Below are positions 40,399 through 47,874 of a stretch of DNA of 64,000 bases, in pieces; the first letter of the stretch is position 1; each line of letters begins with the position of its first letter. The notes beneath the pieces are model-generated. The model had not been told where the DNA came from and searched no databases. It saw only the letters and a program-made list of their open reading frames with translations. Source of the DNA: Acidimicrobiales bacterium (GTDB taxonomy: Bacteria > Actinomycetota > Acidimicrobiia > Acidimicrobiales > Bog-793); contig DATGLP010000026.1 in NCBI GenBank assembly GCA_035294085.1, positions 93,414 to 157,413 of the forward strand. Direction: 5' to 3'. The translations under genes and the position numbers were made by a program.

Positions 40399-40683
40399 TC
40401 AACCATCCTGCACGTCGCTCGCCTCGGTCTCGAGGAGGCGTCGGACCTCCTCGAGGTCGGCGCCCGGCGGCGGGAGGACGAGCTCCGAGGGGACGATCCT
40501 CGAGGGAGGAAGCTCGGTGCCGGTCGCTCGCACCGCCTCGATCGCGGCGGCGAGCGCCTTCTCGAAGTGGTCCTCGTCTCCCTCCCGGATCGCGGCGTCG
40601 AGCTCGAGGTCGAGCACCTCGAGGGCGTCCCGCTCGGCGTCGGGCAGCTCGTACTGGCTGTCGCCGAGGATGCGGACGATCAC
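40399..40683 (-). CDS. pspAA: PspA-associated protein PspAA
   Basis: A 94-residue acidic protein with MIVRILGDSQYELPDAERDALEVLDLELDAAI and the terminal LVLPPPGADLEEVRRLL block typical of PspAA, a conserved partner of PspA. The GTG start overlaps the pspA stop by four bases. Its function is not established. Confidence 0.87.
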   Translation of the reverse strand: MIVRILGDSQYELPDAERDALEVLDLELDAAIREGDEDHFEKALAAAIEAVRATGTELPPSRIVPSELVLPPPGADLEEVRRLLETEASDVQDG

Positions 40684-41513
40684 GACCCACCTCCGTCGCC
40701 GAGCGTGAAGAGGTCCTTCGGCGCCTCCTCCTCGACCGTCTCGCCGTCGACGGGCCCCTCGGCCTCCGCGCCGGCCTCCCCGCTTGCCGGCGCGGCGATC
40801 GCCGCCGTCGGGGTCGCCGTCCCGAGCTGGCTCTTCAGCTGCGCGAGCTCGAGCTCGACCTGGCCGCTCTGCTGGGCCTTGTCCAGCTCGGCCTGGATGG
40901 GGTCGCTGCTCCCGCTCAGGTCGGTGAGCGCGCCGGAGGCGAGGAGCTCGTCCACCGCCGAGGCGCGCGCCTGCATCTGCGCGATCTTGTCCTGGGCCCG
41001 CTCCATGGCGAGGCCCGTGTCGCTCATCGACTCGGAGATCCCGGCGACCGCCTCGCCGATCTTCGTCTGCGCCTGCGCGGCGGTGTAGGAGGCCTTGAGC
41101 GTCTCCTTCTGGGTGCGGAAGGCCTCGACGCGCGCCTGGAGCGCCTGGGTCGTGGCCACGAGCCGCTCCTGCTGGGCGACGAGCTGGTCGTGCTGGCCCT
41201 TCAGGGACTCGAGCTGGCTGCCGAGGGCGGCGCGCCGGGCGAGCAGCTCGCGCGCGAGGTCCTCGCGGTTCTGCCCGAGTGCCTGGCGGGCCTGGTCCTG
41301 CAGCTTGGCGGCCGCCTGCTGGAGCTGCTGGGCCTGCAGCTCGATGCGCTTTCGCGCCGTCGCGACGTCGGCCACCCCCTTGCGCACCTGCTGCAGCTGC
41401 TCGAGCTGCTTCTCGTAGGAGAGGTCGAGCGTCTCGCGGGGGTCCTCGATGCGGTCGAGGGCCTTGTTCGCCTTTGCCTGCACGATGCCGGTCAGGCGCT
41501 TCAACACGCTCAT
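40680..41513 (-). CDS. pspA: Phage-shock protein A / IM30 family protein
   Basis: A 277-residue ESCRT-III-like coiled-coil protein. It begins MSVLKRLTGIVQAKANKALDRIEDPRETLDLSYEKQLEQLQQVRKG, the conserved amphipathic and hairpin region, then a long helical hairpin rich in Gln and Ala and an acidic tail. It binds stressed membranes from the cytoplasmic side. It is the first gene of the psp-htpX unit. Confidence 0.92.
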   Translation of the reverse strand: MSVLKRLTGIVQAKANKALDRIEDPRETLDLSYEKQLEQLQQVRKGVADVATARKRIELQAQQLQQAAAKLQDQARQALGQNREDLARELLARRAALGSQLESLKGQHDQLVAQQERLVATTQALQARVEAFRTQKETLKASYTAAQAQTKIGEAVAGISESMSDTGLAMERAQDKIAQMQARASAVDELLASGALTDLSGSSDPIQAELDKAQQSGQVELELAQLKSQLGTATPTAAIAAPASGEAGAEAEGPVDGETVEEEAPKDLFTLGDGGGS

Positions 41514-41656
41514 CGCACGCTCCCTCGGTGCTGTCGAGTCCCTCGCCGGCGCCCCGCCCACGGGCGTCGTGCCGGAACGAGTGTAGGCCGTCGCCGTCCC
41601 GACCTGGCAGGCGGGCGGGGGTGGCGAGGCGGTACGCGCCGAGGCGCGCGAGCCGT

Positions 41657-41662
41657 TAGGTT
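41657..41662 (+). promoter_or_regulatory. -10 box of a probable leaderless promoter
   Basis: TAGGTT lies six bases before the mca GTG at 41669, divergent from pspA. Confidence 0.5.
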
Positions 41663-41668
41663 CGAGGC

Positions 41669-42547
41669 GTGGCCGCGGACCTGTGCCTGCTGTGCGTCCA
41701 CGCGCACCCCGACGACGAGGCGTCGAAGGGCGCGCCGACCGTCGCCCGCTACCACGCCGAGGGCGTGCGCACCGTCCTCGTCACCTGTACCGGCGGCGAG
41801 GAGGGGGACGTCCTGAACCCGGCGCTCGACACGCCCGAGGTGCGGGCCGATCTCGCCGCCGTCCGCCGGCGCGAGCTCGAGGCGGCGGCGTCGGTGATCG
41901 GCTACGACGAGGTCGTCCTCCTCGGCTACCGGGACTCGGGCATGCCCGGCTCGCCGGCGAACGCCGACCCGCGCAGCTTCGCCCAGGTGCCGCTCGAGGA
42001 GGCGGTCGGGCGCCTCGTCGCCGTGATCCGTCGTGTCCGGCCGCAGGTCATCGTGACCTACGGGGACGACCAGCGCGTCTACCCCCACCCGGACCACCTG
42101 CGCGTCCACGAGGTGTCGGTCGCCGCCTTCGACGCGGCTGGGGACCCCGGCGCGTTCCCGGAGGCGGGCCCGCCGTTCCGGCCGAGCAAGCTCTACTACT
42201 CGGCGACGCTCCGGGAGCAGTTCATCGCACGTCACGAGAAGTTCCTCGAGCTTGGGCTCGCCTCCCCCTACGAGGACCGCCTCGCGCGCTTCGCCGCGTG
42301 GGACCCGCCGGCGCCCACGGCGCGCGTCGACGTCGCCGGCTACGCGCACGTGCGGCGGGCCGCCCTCCTCGCGCACGCCACGCAGATCGACCCGTCGTCG
42401 CCCCACTGGTTCGGCCTGCCCGAGGAGGTCGACGAGGCCATCCACACCGTCGATGGGTACGTGCTCGCCCGCAACCTCCTCGGGCCGATCGGTCCAGAGG
42501 ACGACCTGTTCGCCGGCCTGCGGGAGCGGGCCGCGGCGCCGAGGTGA
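41669..42547 (+). CDS. mca: Mycothiol S-conjugate amidase
   Basis: A 292-residue PIG-L-type zinc deacetylase. HAHPDDEASKGAPTVARYHAEG near the start, with lysine after the metal motif, and YPHPDHLRVHEV in the middle are characteristic of Mca rather than MshB, which usually lacks the SKG pattern. Mca cleaves mycothiol conjugates of toxins. Its presence implies that the host makes mycothiol. GTG 41669 sits six bases after a TAGGTT box, so it is probably leaderless. Confidence 0.9.
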   Translation: MAADLCLLCVHAHPDDEASKGAPTVARYHAEGVRTVLVTCTGGEEGDVLNPALDTPEVRADLAAVRRRELEAAASVIGYDEVVLLGYRDSGMPGSPANADPRSFAQVPLEEAVGRLVAVIRRVRPQVIVTYGDDQRVYPHPDHLRVHEVSVAAFDAAGDPGAFPEAGPPFRPSKLYYSATLREQFIARHEKFLELGLASPYEDRLARFAAWDPPAPTARVDVAGYAHVRRAALLAHATQIDPSSPHWFGLPEEVDEAIHTVDGYVLARNLLGPIGPEDDLFAGLRERAAAPR

Positions 42548-42649
42548 TGCCGGCCGGCGAGCGGCCCGCGCCGCCGGCGCCTCGACCTTGCGCGCCCGGG
42601 CCAGCCGCGCGCTAGGAAGTGGGGCGGCGGGCGAGCGGAGGGTGCCGAG

Positions 42650-43036
42650 ATGGCGAAGTGGCTGACGCAGGAGTGGCTCGACGAGAGCACGGAGCTGGCG
42701 AAGGACCAGCCGGTGCGTCCCGGCGCGAGCGCGCGGCTCCAGTACCGCATCGTCGACGGCCCGGACGGCGACGTCTCCTACTACTGGATCGTCGTCGACG
42801 GCAGGCTCGTGGAGAACCGCCTCGGCGAGCTCGCGGACGCAGAGGTCACCCTCACGGAGTCCTACGAGGACGCGAAGGCGATGCAGCAGGGCCTCCTCGA
42901 CGCCAACACCGCGTTCATGCAGGGCAAGATCAAGGTGACGGGCGACGTGGCCAAGCTCATGTCGCTCCTGCCGATCACGATGTCGCCGGAGTTCCAGGCC
43001 TTCCAGCAGGCCGTCCTCGCGATCACGGAGTTCTGA
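42650..43036 (+). CDS. SCP2 sterol-carrier-domain protein
   Basis: A 128-residue protein with the SCP2-like core: ARLQYRIVDGPDGDVSYYWIVVDGRL, DAEVTLTESYEDAKAMQQG and AFMQGKIKVTGDVAKLMSLLP. Such domains bind lipids or long-chain acyl groups; a specific ligand is not evident. A GGAGGG site precedes the ATG and a TAGGAA box at 42613-42618 could be its -10. It is the last gene before the eCIS region. Confidence 0.85.
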   Translation: MAKWLTQEWLDESTELAKDQPVRPGASARLQYRIVDGPDGDVSYYWIVVDGRLVENRLGELADAEVTLTESYEDAKAMQQGLLDANTAFMQGKIKVTGDVAKLMSLLPITMSPEFQAFQQAVLAITEF

Positions 43037-43185
43037 GTCGCGCCCGGCGCGCAGGCCGAGGGCACCGACGCCCGGGTCCGCTCGGGTGCTGGCTCGGTAC
43101 CGGTCCGGCGGGGCGGGTCCGGTGCGTGCGCGCTGCACCTCGCTACCACGCCGCGTGGAACCGCACGGAGCGCGAGTTACAGTTG

Positions 43186-43224
43186 GTGCACTTTCGTGCA
43201 CCCTGACGTGCATTGACTGTGCAC
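43186..43224 (+). promoter_or_regulatory. Phased array of four GTGCAY motifs (operator) upstream of the eCIS regulator
   Basis: GTGCAC occurs at 43186-43191, 43196-43201 and 43219-43224, and GTGCAT at 43208-43213. The start-to-start distances are 10, 12 and 11 bases, about one helical turn each. The first two copies also form a perfect inverted repeat, GGTGCAC-TTTC-GTGCACC. The fourth copy lies 17 bases upstream of the TACACT box at 43242, that is in the -35 position. Confidence 0.6.
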
Positions 43225-43241
43225 GACTGACTGCGCTCGCC

Positions 43242-43247
43242 TACACT
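43242..43247 (+). promoter_or_regulatory. Likely -10 box of the eCIS regulator gene
   Basis: TACACT is the best -10-like hexamer between the SCP2 gene and the regulator. No TTGACA-like -35 sits at normal distance; the fourth GTGCAC motif occupies that place. An ATG at 43257 nine bases downstream is in the regulator frame. Confidence 0.45.
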
Positions 43248-43358
43248 CGGCGCTCGATGCCCGGCCGACGGCCGGGGGGCGACGAGCGACGGGGCCCGCA
43301 GGCGCGCGGCCATCGAAGCGGGGTGGTCGAGGTGGCAGAGGCGCAGGCTGGCGGGCGG

Positions 43359-43991
43359 ATGCCAGACTTCGGTGCTCGCCGCATCACGACGTACGTGGCA
43401 GCGGACGACCCCATCTCCAAGGCGGGTCTGTCGAGCCAGCTGCGGACGAACCCGGAGCTCGTCGTCGTGGAGGACGTGGAGCGCGCGATCGTCGCCGTGG
43501 TCGCCGCCGACCTCGTCGACGACGACGTCGCGCGCACGATCCGGGCCCTGCTGCGGGGCGGCTGCCGGCACGCCGTCCTCGTCGCCTCGAGCGTCGACGA
43601 CCGGGGGGTCCTGAAGGCCGTCGAGGCCGGAGCGGGCGCGATCCTCCGCCGGGGCGAGGCATCCCCCGATCGGCTGGCCAACGTCATCATCGCGGTGACC
43701 GAGGGCCAGGGCACGCTGCCCCCGGACCTCCTCGGCTCCCTCCTCAGCCAGGTCGGCAAGCTCCAGCGCAACGTGCTGCAGCCGCGCGGGCTGCTGTTCA
43801 ACGGCTTCACCGAGCGCGAGATCGAGGTGCTGCGCCTCATCGCCGACGGCTACGACACGAGCGAGGTCGCCGACAAGCTCGCCTACTCCGAGCGCACGGT
43901 GAAGAACGTGATCCACGACGTGACCTCCCGCTTCAACCTCCGCAACCGCTGCCACGCCGTGGCCTACGCGGTGCGCGCCGGCGTGATCTGA
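43359..43991 (+). CDS. LuxR/NarL-type regulator of the eCIS cluster
   Basis: About 210 residues. The N-terminal half looks like a receiver-type fold without a clear phospho-acceptor: ITTYVAADDPISKAGLSSQLRTNPE, then VLVASSVDDRGVLKAVEAGAGAILRRGEASPDRL. The C-terminal half is a LuxR helix-turn-helix, GFTEREIEVLRLIADGYDTSEVADKLAYSERTVKNVIHDVTSRF. The order and wording match regulators that I associate with Streptomyces eCIS clusters. ATG 43359 gives the family-like opening; ATG 43257 or GTG 43323 would add up to 34 disordered residues. It probably controls the operon that starts 90 bases downstream. Confidence 0.82.
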   Translation: MPDFGARRITTYVAADDPISKAGLSSQLRTNPELVVVEDVERAIVAVVAADLVDDDVARTIRALLRGGCRHAVLVASSVDDRGVLKAVEAGAGAILRRGEASPDRLANVIIAVTEGQGTLPPDLLGSLLSQVGKLQRNVLQPRGLLFNGFTEREIEVLRLIADGYDTSEVADKLAYSERTVKNVIHDVTSRFNLRNRCHAVAYAVRAGVI

Positions 43992-44006
43992 GCGGCGGAG
44001 GCCTCT

Positions 44007-44028
44007 TCGGGCAGGAAATCCTGCCCGA
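44007..44028. promoter_or_regulatory. Perfect 10-bp inverted repeat between the regulator and the eCIS operon
   Basis: TCGGGCAGGA and TCCTGCCCGA are exact inverted copies separated by two A residues. There is no T-run after it and the loop is too short for a normal terminator hairpin, so it may be a binding site for a dimeric regulator controlling the operon. Confidence 0.5.
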
Positions 44029-44081
44029 TCGGTTGGACGAGGGACCGTGACGGACCGCGAGGCGACGGGGAGCATCGCCGG

Positions 44082-44759
44082 GTGATCCACGAAGTCGACG
44101 AGGTGCTCGAGACGCTCGTGAAGCGCGAGGCGCTCGGCGGCTCCGGCGTCGAGGTCGTCTTCGACGCGCCGACGAAGGAGTGGGCGTCTCGGCGCAACAC
44201 CCCGACCGTCGACGTCTACCTCTACGACATCCGGGAGGACCTGCACCGGCGCGCCTCGGGTGCCTACGATCAGCGCGACGGCGCGGGCGTCCTCACGTCG
44301 CGCACCGAGCCGCCGCGCTACTTCCGGCTCTCCTACCTCGTGACCGCGTGGACCCAGCGTCCCGAGGACGAGCACCGGCTCCTCGCCGCGATGCTCGCCA
44401 CCTTCCTCCGCCACAAGATCCTCCCGCCAGCCGACCTGGTCGGCTCGCTCGCCGAGATCGGCCTGCCCGTCCTCCTCGAGGTGGCGAAGCCACCACCCGA
44501 GCCGCGCCAGATCTCCGAGGTGTGGACCGCGCTCGGGGGCGAGCTCAAGCCCTCGCTGGACGCCGTCGTCACGGCGCCGATGACGAGCGAGCCGGTGCTC
44601 GTCACCGCGCCGCCGCCCGAGGAGGGCCTCGAGCTGCGCACCTTCGGGGAGCCCGGCCAGGAGTCGTTGGCGCGCTCGCGGCAGCGTACGGGCACGGCAG
44701 ACGACGCGCGCGACGCCGCAGCACCTCGCGCGCCGGCGCGCGGTGGCGCGAGGCGGTGA
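44082..44759 (+). CDS. cis16: eCIS tail-terminator/cap protein (DUF4255, Cis16-like)
   Basis: A 225-residue DUF4255 protein. The pattern MIHEVDEVLETLVKREAL, NTPTVDVYLYDIREDLHRR and RYFRLSYLVTAWTQRPEDEHRLLAAMLATFLRHKILP is typical of the Afp16/Pvc16 family, which caps the tube and sheath at the end far from the baseplate and sets tail completion. The C-terminal 40 residues are Arg/Ala-rich. It starts with GTG and ends in a GTGA overlap with the ATPase gene, so it opens the operon. Confidence 0.85.
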   Translation: MIHEVDEVLETLVKREALGGSGVEVVFDAPTKEWASRRNTPTVDVYLYDIREDLHRRASGAYDQRDGAGVLTSRTEPPRYFRLSYLVTAWTQRPEDEHRLLAAMLATFLRHKILPPADLVGSLAEIGLPVLLEVAKPPPEPRQISEVWTALGGELKPSLDAVVTAPMTSEPVLVTAPPPEEGLELRTFGEPGQESLARSRQRTGTADDARDAAAPRAPARGGARR

Positions 44760-46912
44760 GCGTCGGGGCCCGCGCTCCGGGCGTGCGTCGGCACGCGGCG
44801 GACGAGCCCACCGCGGCTCGCGCCCCCGAGGCACCCGGGGGCGGCGGCGCACTGCACCAGCTCCTGGCGCTGGTCGAGGCGCAGGTGCGTGCTGCGGTGG
44901 CGGCGCGGCGCGCGCTCGACCCGAACCCCGACGACGCCTTCCGGGGCCTGTACCTGTCGGACGAGCAGGTCGACCGCCTCCTCGCGGGCGGGTGGCCGCC
45001 GGTCGCCGCCCCGGACGCCGTGCGCGCGAAGGTGCGTCGGCGCGTCGAGGCCGTCCTCGCGGCCGAACGAGGCGAGCCGGGCAGTCTCGTGCACCTGGCG
45101 AGCCGCTTCGGGCTCGAGACCCTCGACGTCGAGCTGCTCGTGGTCGCGCTCGCGCCGGACCTCGACAGCCGCCTCGAGCGCCTGTTCGGCTACCTGAACG
45201 ACGACGTGACGCGGCGCCGCGCGAGCGTCGGCCTCGCCCTCGAGCTGTGCGGCGAGTCGCCGATGGGCCCCGGGCGCCATCACCTCGGGCCGAGCTCGCC
45301 GCTCGTCGCGGGAGGCCTCGTGTTCCTCGAGGAGCCGGAGCGGCCCTTCCTCACGCGCTCGCTGCGCGTCCCCGACCGGGTCGCCGCCCACCTGCTCGGG
45401 GACGACTCGCCGCCGCCCGAGCTGGCCGACCTGCTCCTGCCGGCCCCGGCGCCGGTCGAGCTCGACGCGGCGTCCCTCGCGCGCGCCATCGAGGGCGGGG
45501 TCGCCTTCGTCTACCTCCACGAGCGCCCCGGGACCGCCGGGCGCGCGCTCGCCGTCGAGGCGCTGCGCGTGGCCGGCCTCGAGGCGCTGAACGTCGACCT
45601 CGCGCGCCTCGGCCCGGACGCGGACCCGGCGACGGTCGCCTCGTGCCTCGAGCGAGAGGCGCGCCTGCGCGGCGCCGCGATCGTGGCGGGTCCGCTGGAG
45701 GCCCTCGGGGAGCGCGCGAGCCCTCGGGAACGGGCGGCGGTGCGCGCCTTCGCGGAGCTCGACGCGACCGTCGTCCTCGTCGGCCGGGGCGGCTGGGACC
45801 CGGCGTGCTCGTGGCGCGTCCCGCTCGTCCTCGACGCGCCGCTGCCGTCGCTCCCGGCCCGCCTCGGCGCCTGGCAGGCGCAGCTCGGCAGCTCGGTCGC
45901 CCCCGCTGCGCTGGAGGCCGCCGTCGCCGCCTTCCGCCTCGCCCCCGAGCAGATCGCGCAGGCGAGCCAGGCGGCGCGCTGGCACGCCCTGCACGCCGAC
46001 GAGGCCGTCGGGCCGGCGCACGTGCGGATCGGCGCGCTGGGCCAGAACTCGGCGGGCCTCGAGCGCCTGGCGCGGCGCGTCCAGCCGGCGGTGGGCTTCG
46101 ACGACCTCGTCCTGCCCGCCTCGACGCGCCGTGCCCTCGAGGAGCTCGTCGGGCGCGTGCGGCACCGGGAGCTCGTGCTCGGCGAGTGGGGCATGCGCCC
46201 AGGGGGCGCCCGTGGGCACGGCGTGACCGCCCTGTTCGCCGGCGAGTCGGGGACCGGCAAGACGATGTCGGCGGAGGTCGTCGCCGGGGCGCTCGGGCTC
46301 GAGCTGTACACGATCAACCTCGCGACCGTGGTCGACAAGTACGTCGGCGAGACGGAGAAGAACCTCGAGAAGATCTTCGCCGAGGTCGACGGCGTGAACG
46401 GGGTCCTCTTCTTCGACGAGGCGGACGCGCTCTTCGGCAAGCGCTCCGAGGTGAGAGACGCCCACGACCGCTACGCGAACATCGAGGTCGCCTACCTCCT
46501 GCAGCGCATCGAGACGTTCGAGGGCCTCGCCATCTTGGCCACGAACCTACGGGCGAACGTCGACGAGGCGTTCACGCGGCGCCTCGATGCCGTCGTCGAC
46601 TTCCCCTTCCCCGACGAGGCCCAGCGCCTCGAGCTGTGGCGGCGCTGCCTCGGCGCGAGCGTCCCGCTGGAGCCGGACGTCGACCTCGACTTCCTCGCCG
46701 CCTCGTTCGAGCTGTCGGGCGGCAACATCCGCTCCATCGCCCTCACCGCCGCCTACCTCGCGGCGGCCGACCGCCGACCGCTGTCGATGGCCGACGTCGT
46801 GCGCGCCGTGCACCGCGAGTACCGCAAGCTCGGCCGCCTCTCGGTGCGCGCGGAGTTCGGCAAGTGGTACGACGTGGTGGCCAGCGAGGAGGAGCTGGAG
46901 GGGGCAAGCTGA
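44756..46912 (+). CDS. cis15: eCIS AAA+ ATPase (Cis15-like)
   Basis: A 718-residue protein with a winged N-terminal region and one AAA+ module in the last third: Walker A GESGTGKTMSAEVVA near residue 500, Walker B GVLFFDEADALFGKRSEV, an ATN sensor-1 in AILATNLRANVDEAF and arginine-finger-like RRLDAVVDFPFPDEAQRLELW. This is the Afp15/Pvc15 class found in nearly all eCIS clusters, thought to help assembly; it is not a ClpV-type sheath recycler. It begins in a four-base overlap with the cap gene. Confidence 0.9.
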   Translation: MSVGARAPGVRRHAADEPTAARAPEAPGGGGALHQLLALVEAQVRAAVAARRALDPNPDDAFRGLYLSDEQVDRLLAGGWPPVAAPDAVRAKVRRRVEAVLAAERGEPGSLVHLASRFGLETLDVELLVVALAPDLDSRLERLFGYLNDDVTRRRASVGLALELCGESPMGPGRHHLGPSSPLVAGGLVFLEEPERPFLTRSLRVPDRVAAHLLGDDSPPPELADLLLPAPAPVELDAASLARAIEGGVAFVYLHERPGTAGRALAVEALRVAGLEALNVDLARLGPDADPATVASCLEREARLRGAAIVAGPLEALGERASPRERAAVRAFAELDATVVLVGRGGWDPACSWRVPLVLDAPLPSLPARLGAWQAQLGSSVAPAALEAAVAAFRLAPEQIAQASQAARWHALHADEAVGPAHVRIGALGQNSAGLERLARRVQPAVGFDDLVLPASTRRALEELVGRVRHRELVLGEWGMRPGGARGHGVTALFAGESGTGKTMSAEVVAGALGLELYTINLATVVDKYVGETEKNLEKIFAEVDGVNGVLFFDEADALFGKRSEVRDAHDRYANIEVAYLLQRIETFEGLAILATNLRANVDEAFTRRLDAVVDFPFPDEAQRLELWRRCLGASVPLEPDVDLDFLAASFELSGGNIRSIALTAAYLAAADRRPLSMADVVRAVHREYRKLGRLSVRAEFGKWYDVVASEEELEGAS

Positions 46913-46941
46913 GGTGCCATCTCGACGGGAGGAGGAGTGCC

Positions 46942-47649
46942 ATGCGCGAACGTGAAGAAGCCGTCTTCGTCGAGCGCCCTGCCGAGCCGCGGGCCACGAG
47001 TCGCGCGAGCGAGCCGGCGGTGCGCTTCGACCCTGCGTCGCCGTCCCCGGGCCTGGGCGCGGGCACGGTGCTCCGGCTCCAGCGCTCGGCCGGCAACGCG
47101 GCGACCGCCGCCTACCTCGAGCGCGACGACGAGGCCCGCTCGCCGGTCTACGACGTCGTCGGGCGCGGCGGCACGCCGCTCGACGACGCGACGCGCGCCA
47201 CGATGGAGGAGCACCTCGGCGCGGACTTCTCGGACGTGCGCCTCCACGTCGATCGCCGGTCGGCCGAGTCGGTGCAGGCGGCCGCGTACACGGTGGGCAA
47301 CGACATCGTCGTCCACCCCGACCACTTCCAGCCGGGGACTCCGCAGGCGCAGCGGACCTTGGCGCACGAGCTCACCCACGTCGTGCAGCAGCGCTCGGGG
47401 CCGGTCGACGGCACGCCGGCGCCGGGCGGCATCCAGGTCTCCGATCCGTCCGACCGCTTCGAGCAGGAGGCGGAGCGCTCCGCCTCGGCGGTGCTCGCCT
47501 CGGCTCGCTCGACCCCGAGCGACCGGGAGCCCGTCCAGCGACTCGCGCTGCAGCGCGAGCAGGGCGAGGAGGACGAGGACGAGGAGGTGCAGCGCGTCGC
47601 CCTCCAGCGGGCCGGCGAGGAGGACCAGGAGGAGCAGGAGGAGGCCTGA
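46942..47649 (+). CDS. DUF4157 (eCIS core domain) protein with HELTH metal motif
   Basis: A 235-residue protein. Residues about 54-62 (LQRSAGNAA) match the putative cargo encoded at 14.9 kb. The DUF4157 core follows: GTPLDDATRATMEEHLGADFSDVRLHVD, AAYTVGNDIVVHPDHFQPG and LAHELTHVVQQRSG with a zincin-like HELTH. The C-terminal 40 residues are very acidic and contain four hydrophobic-QR tripeptides (VQRLALQR, VQRVALQR). DUF4157 is a hallmark of eCIS clusters and may help load or process cargo. A GGGAGGAGG site precedes the ATG. Confidence 0.88.
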   Translation: MREREEAVFVERPAEPRATSRASEPAVRFDPASPSPGLGAGTVLRLQRSAGNAATAAYLERDDEARSPVYDVVGRGGTPLDDATRATMEEHLGADFSDVRLHVDRRSAESVQAAAYTVGNDIVVHPDHFQPGTPQAQRTLAHELTHVVQQRSGPVDGTPAPGGIQVSDPSDRFEQEAERSASAVLASARSTPSDREPVQRLALQREQGEEDEDEEVQRVALQRAGEEDQEEQEEA

Positions 47650-47700
47650 GGCGACCCGGCGCCGCCCGCCGTTCCTCCTCGGCGGCTGTCCTGGTTCCAG

Positions 47701-47729
47701 TTGCGTCATGCCTTATGGCGCGATAGGGC
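47701..47729 (+). promoter_or_regulatory. Candidate internal promoter before the sheath gene
   Basis: TTGCGT (47701-47706) and TAGGGC (47724-47729) are separated by 17 bases in a 225-base gap that is notably less GC-rich than the rest of the cluster. It may raise expression of sheath and tube. Confidence 0.35.
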
Positions 47730-47836
47730 GTGCGTTATGTCGCAATTTCGCCGGTGGCGTGTGCCCATCGGGGCAAGAAGAATTGCACCTTCGGCGACCT
47801 CGATGTCATGGCAGGGCAGGACACGGGCGGTAATGA

Positions 47837-47857
47837 TGACCGCAGTCGGCGCGGTCA
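47837..47857 (+). promoter_or_regulatory. Hairpin in the sheath mRNA leader
   Basis: TGACCGC and GCGGTCA are exact inverted copies around a seven-base loop. The stem ends three bases before the strong AGGAGGG ribosome site of the sheath gene, so it could affect translation or stability of the mRNA. Confidence 0.4.
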
Positions 47858-47874
47858 CCTAGGAGGGTCCACCA

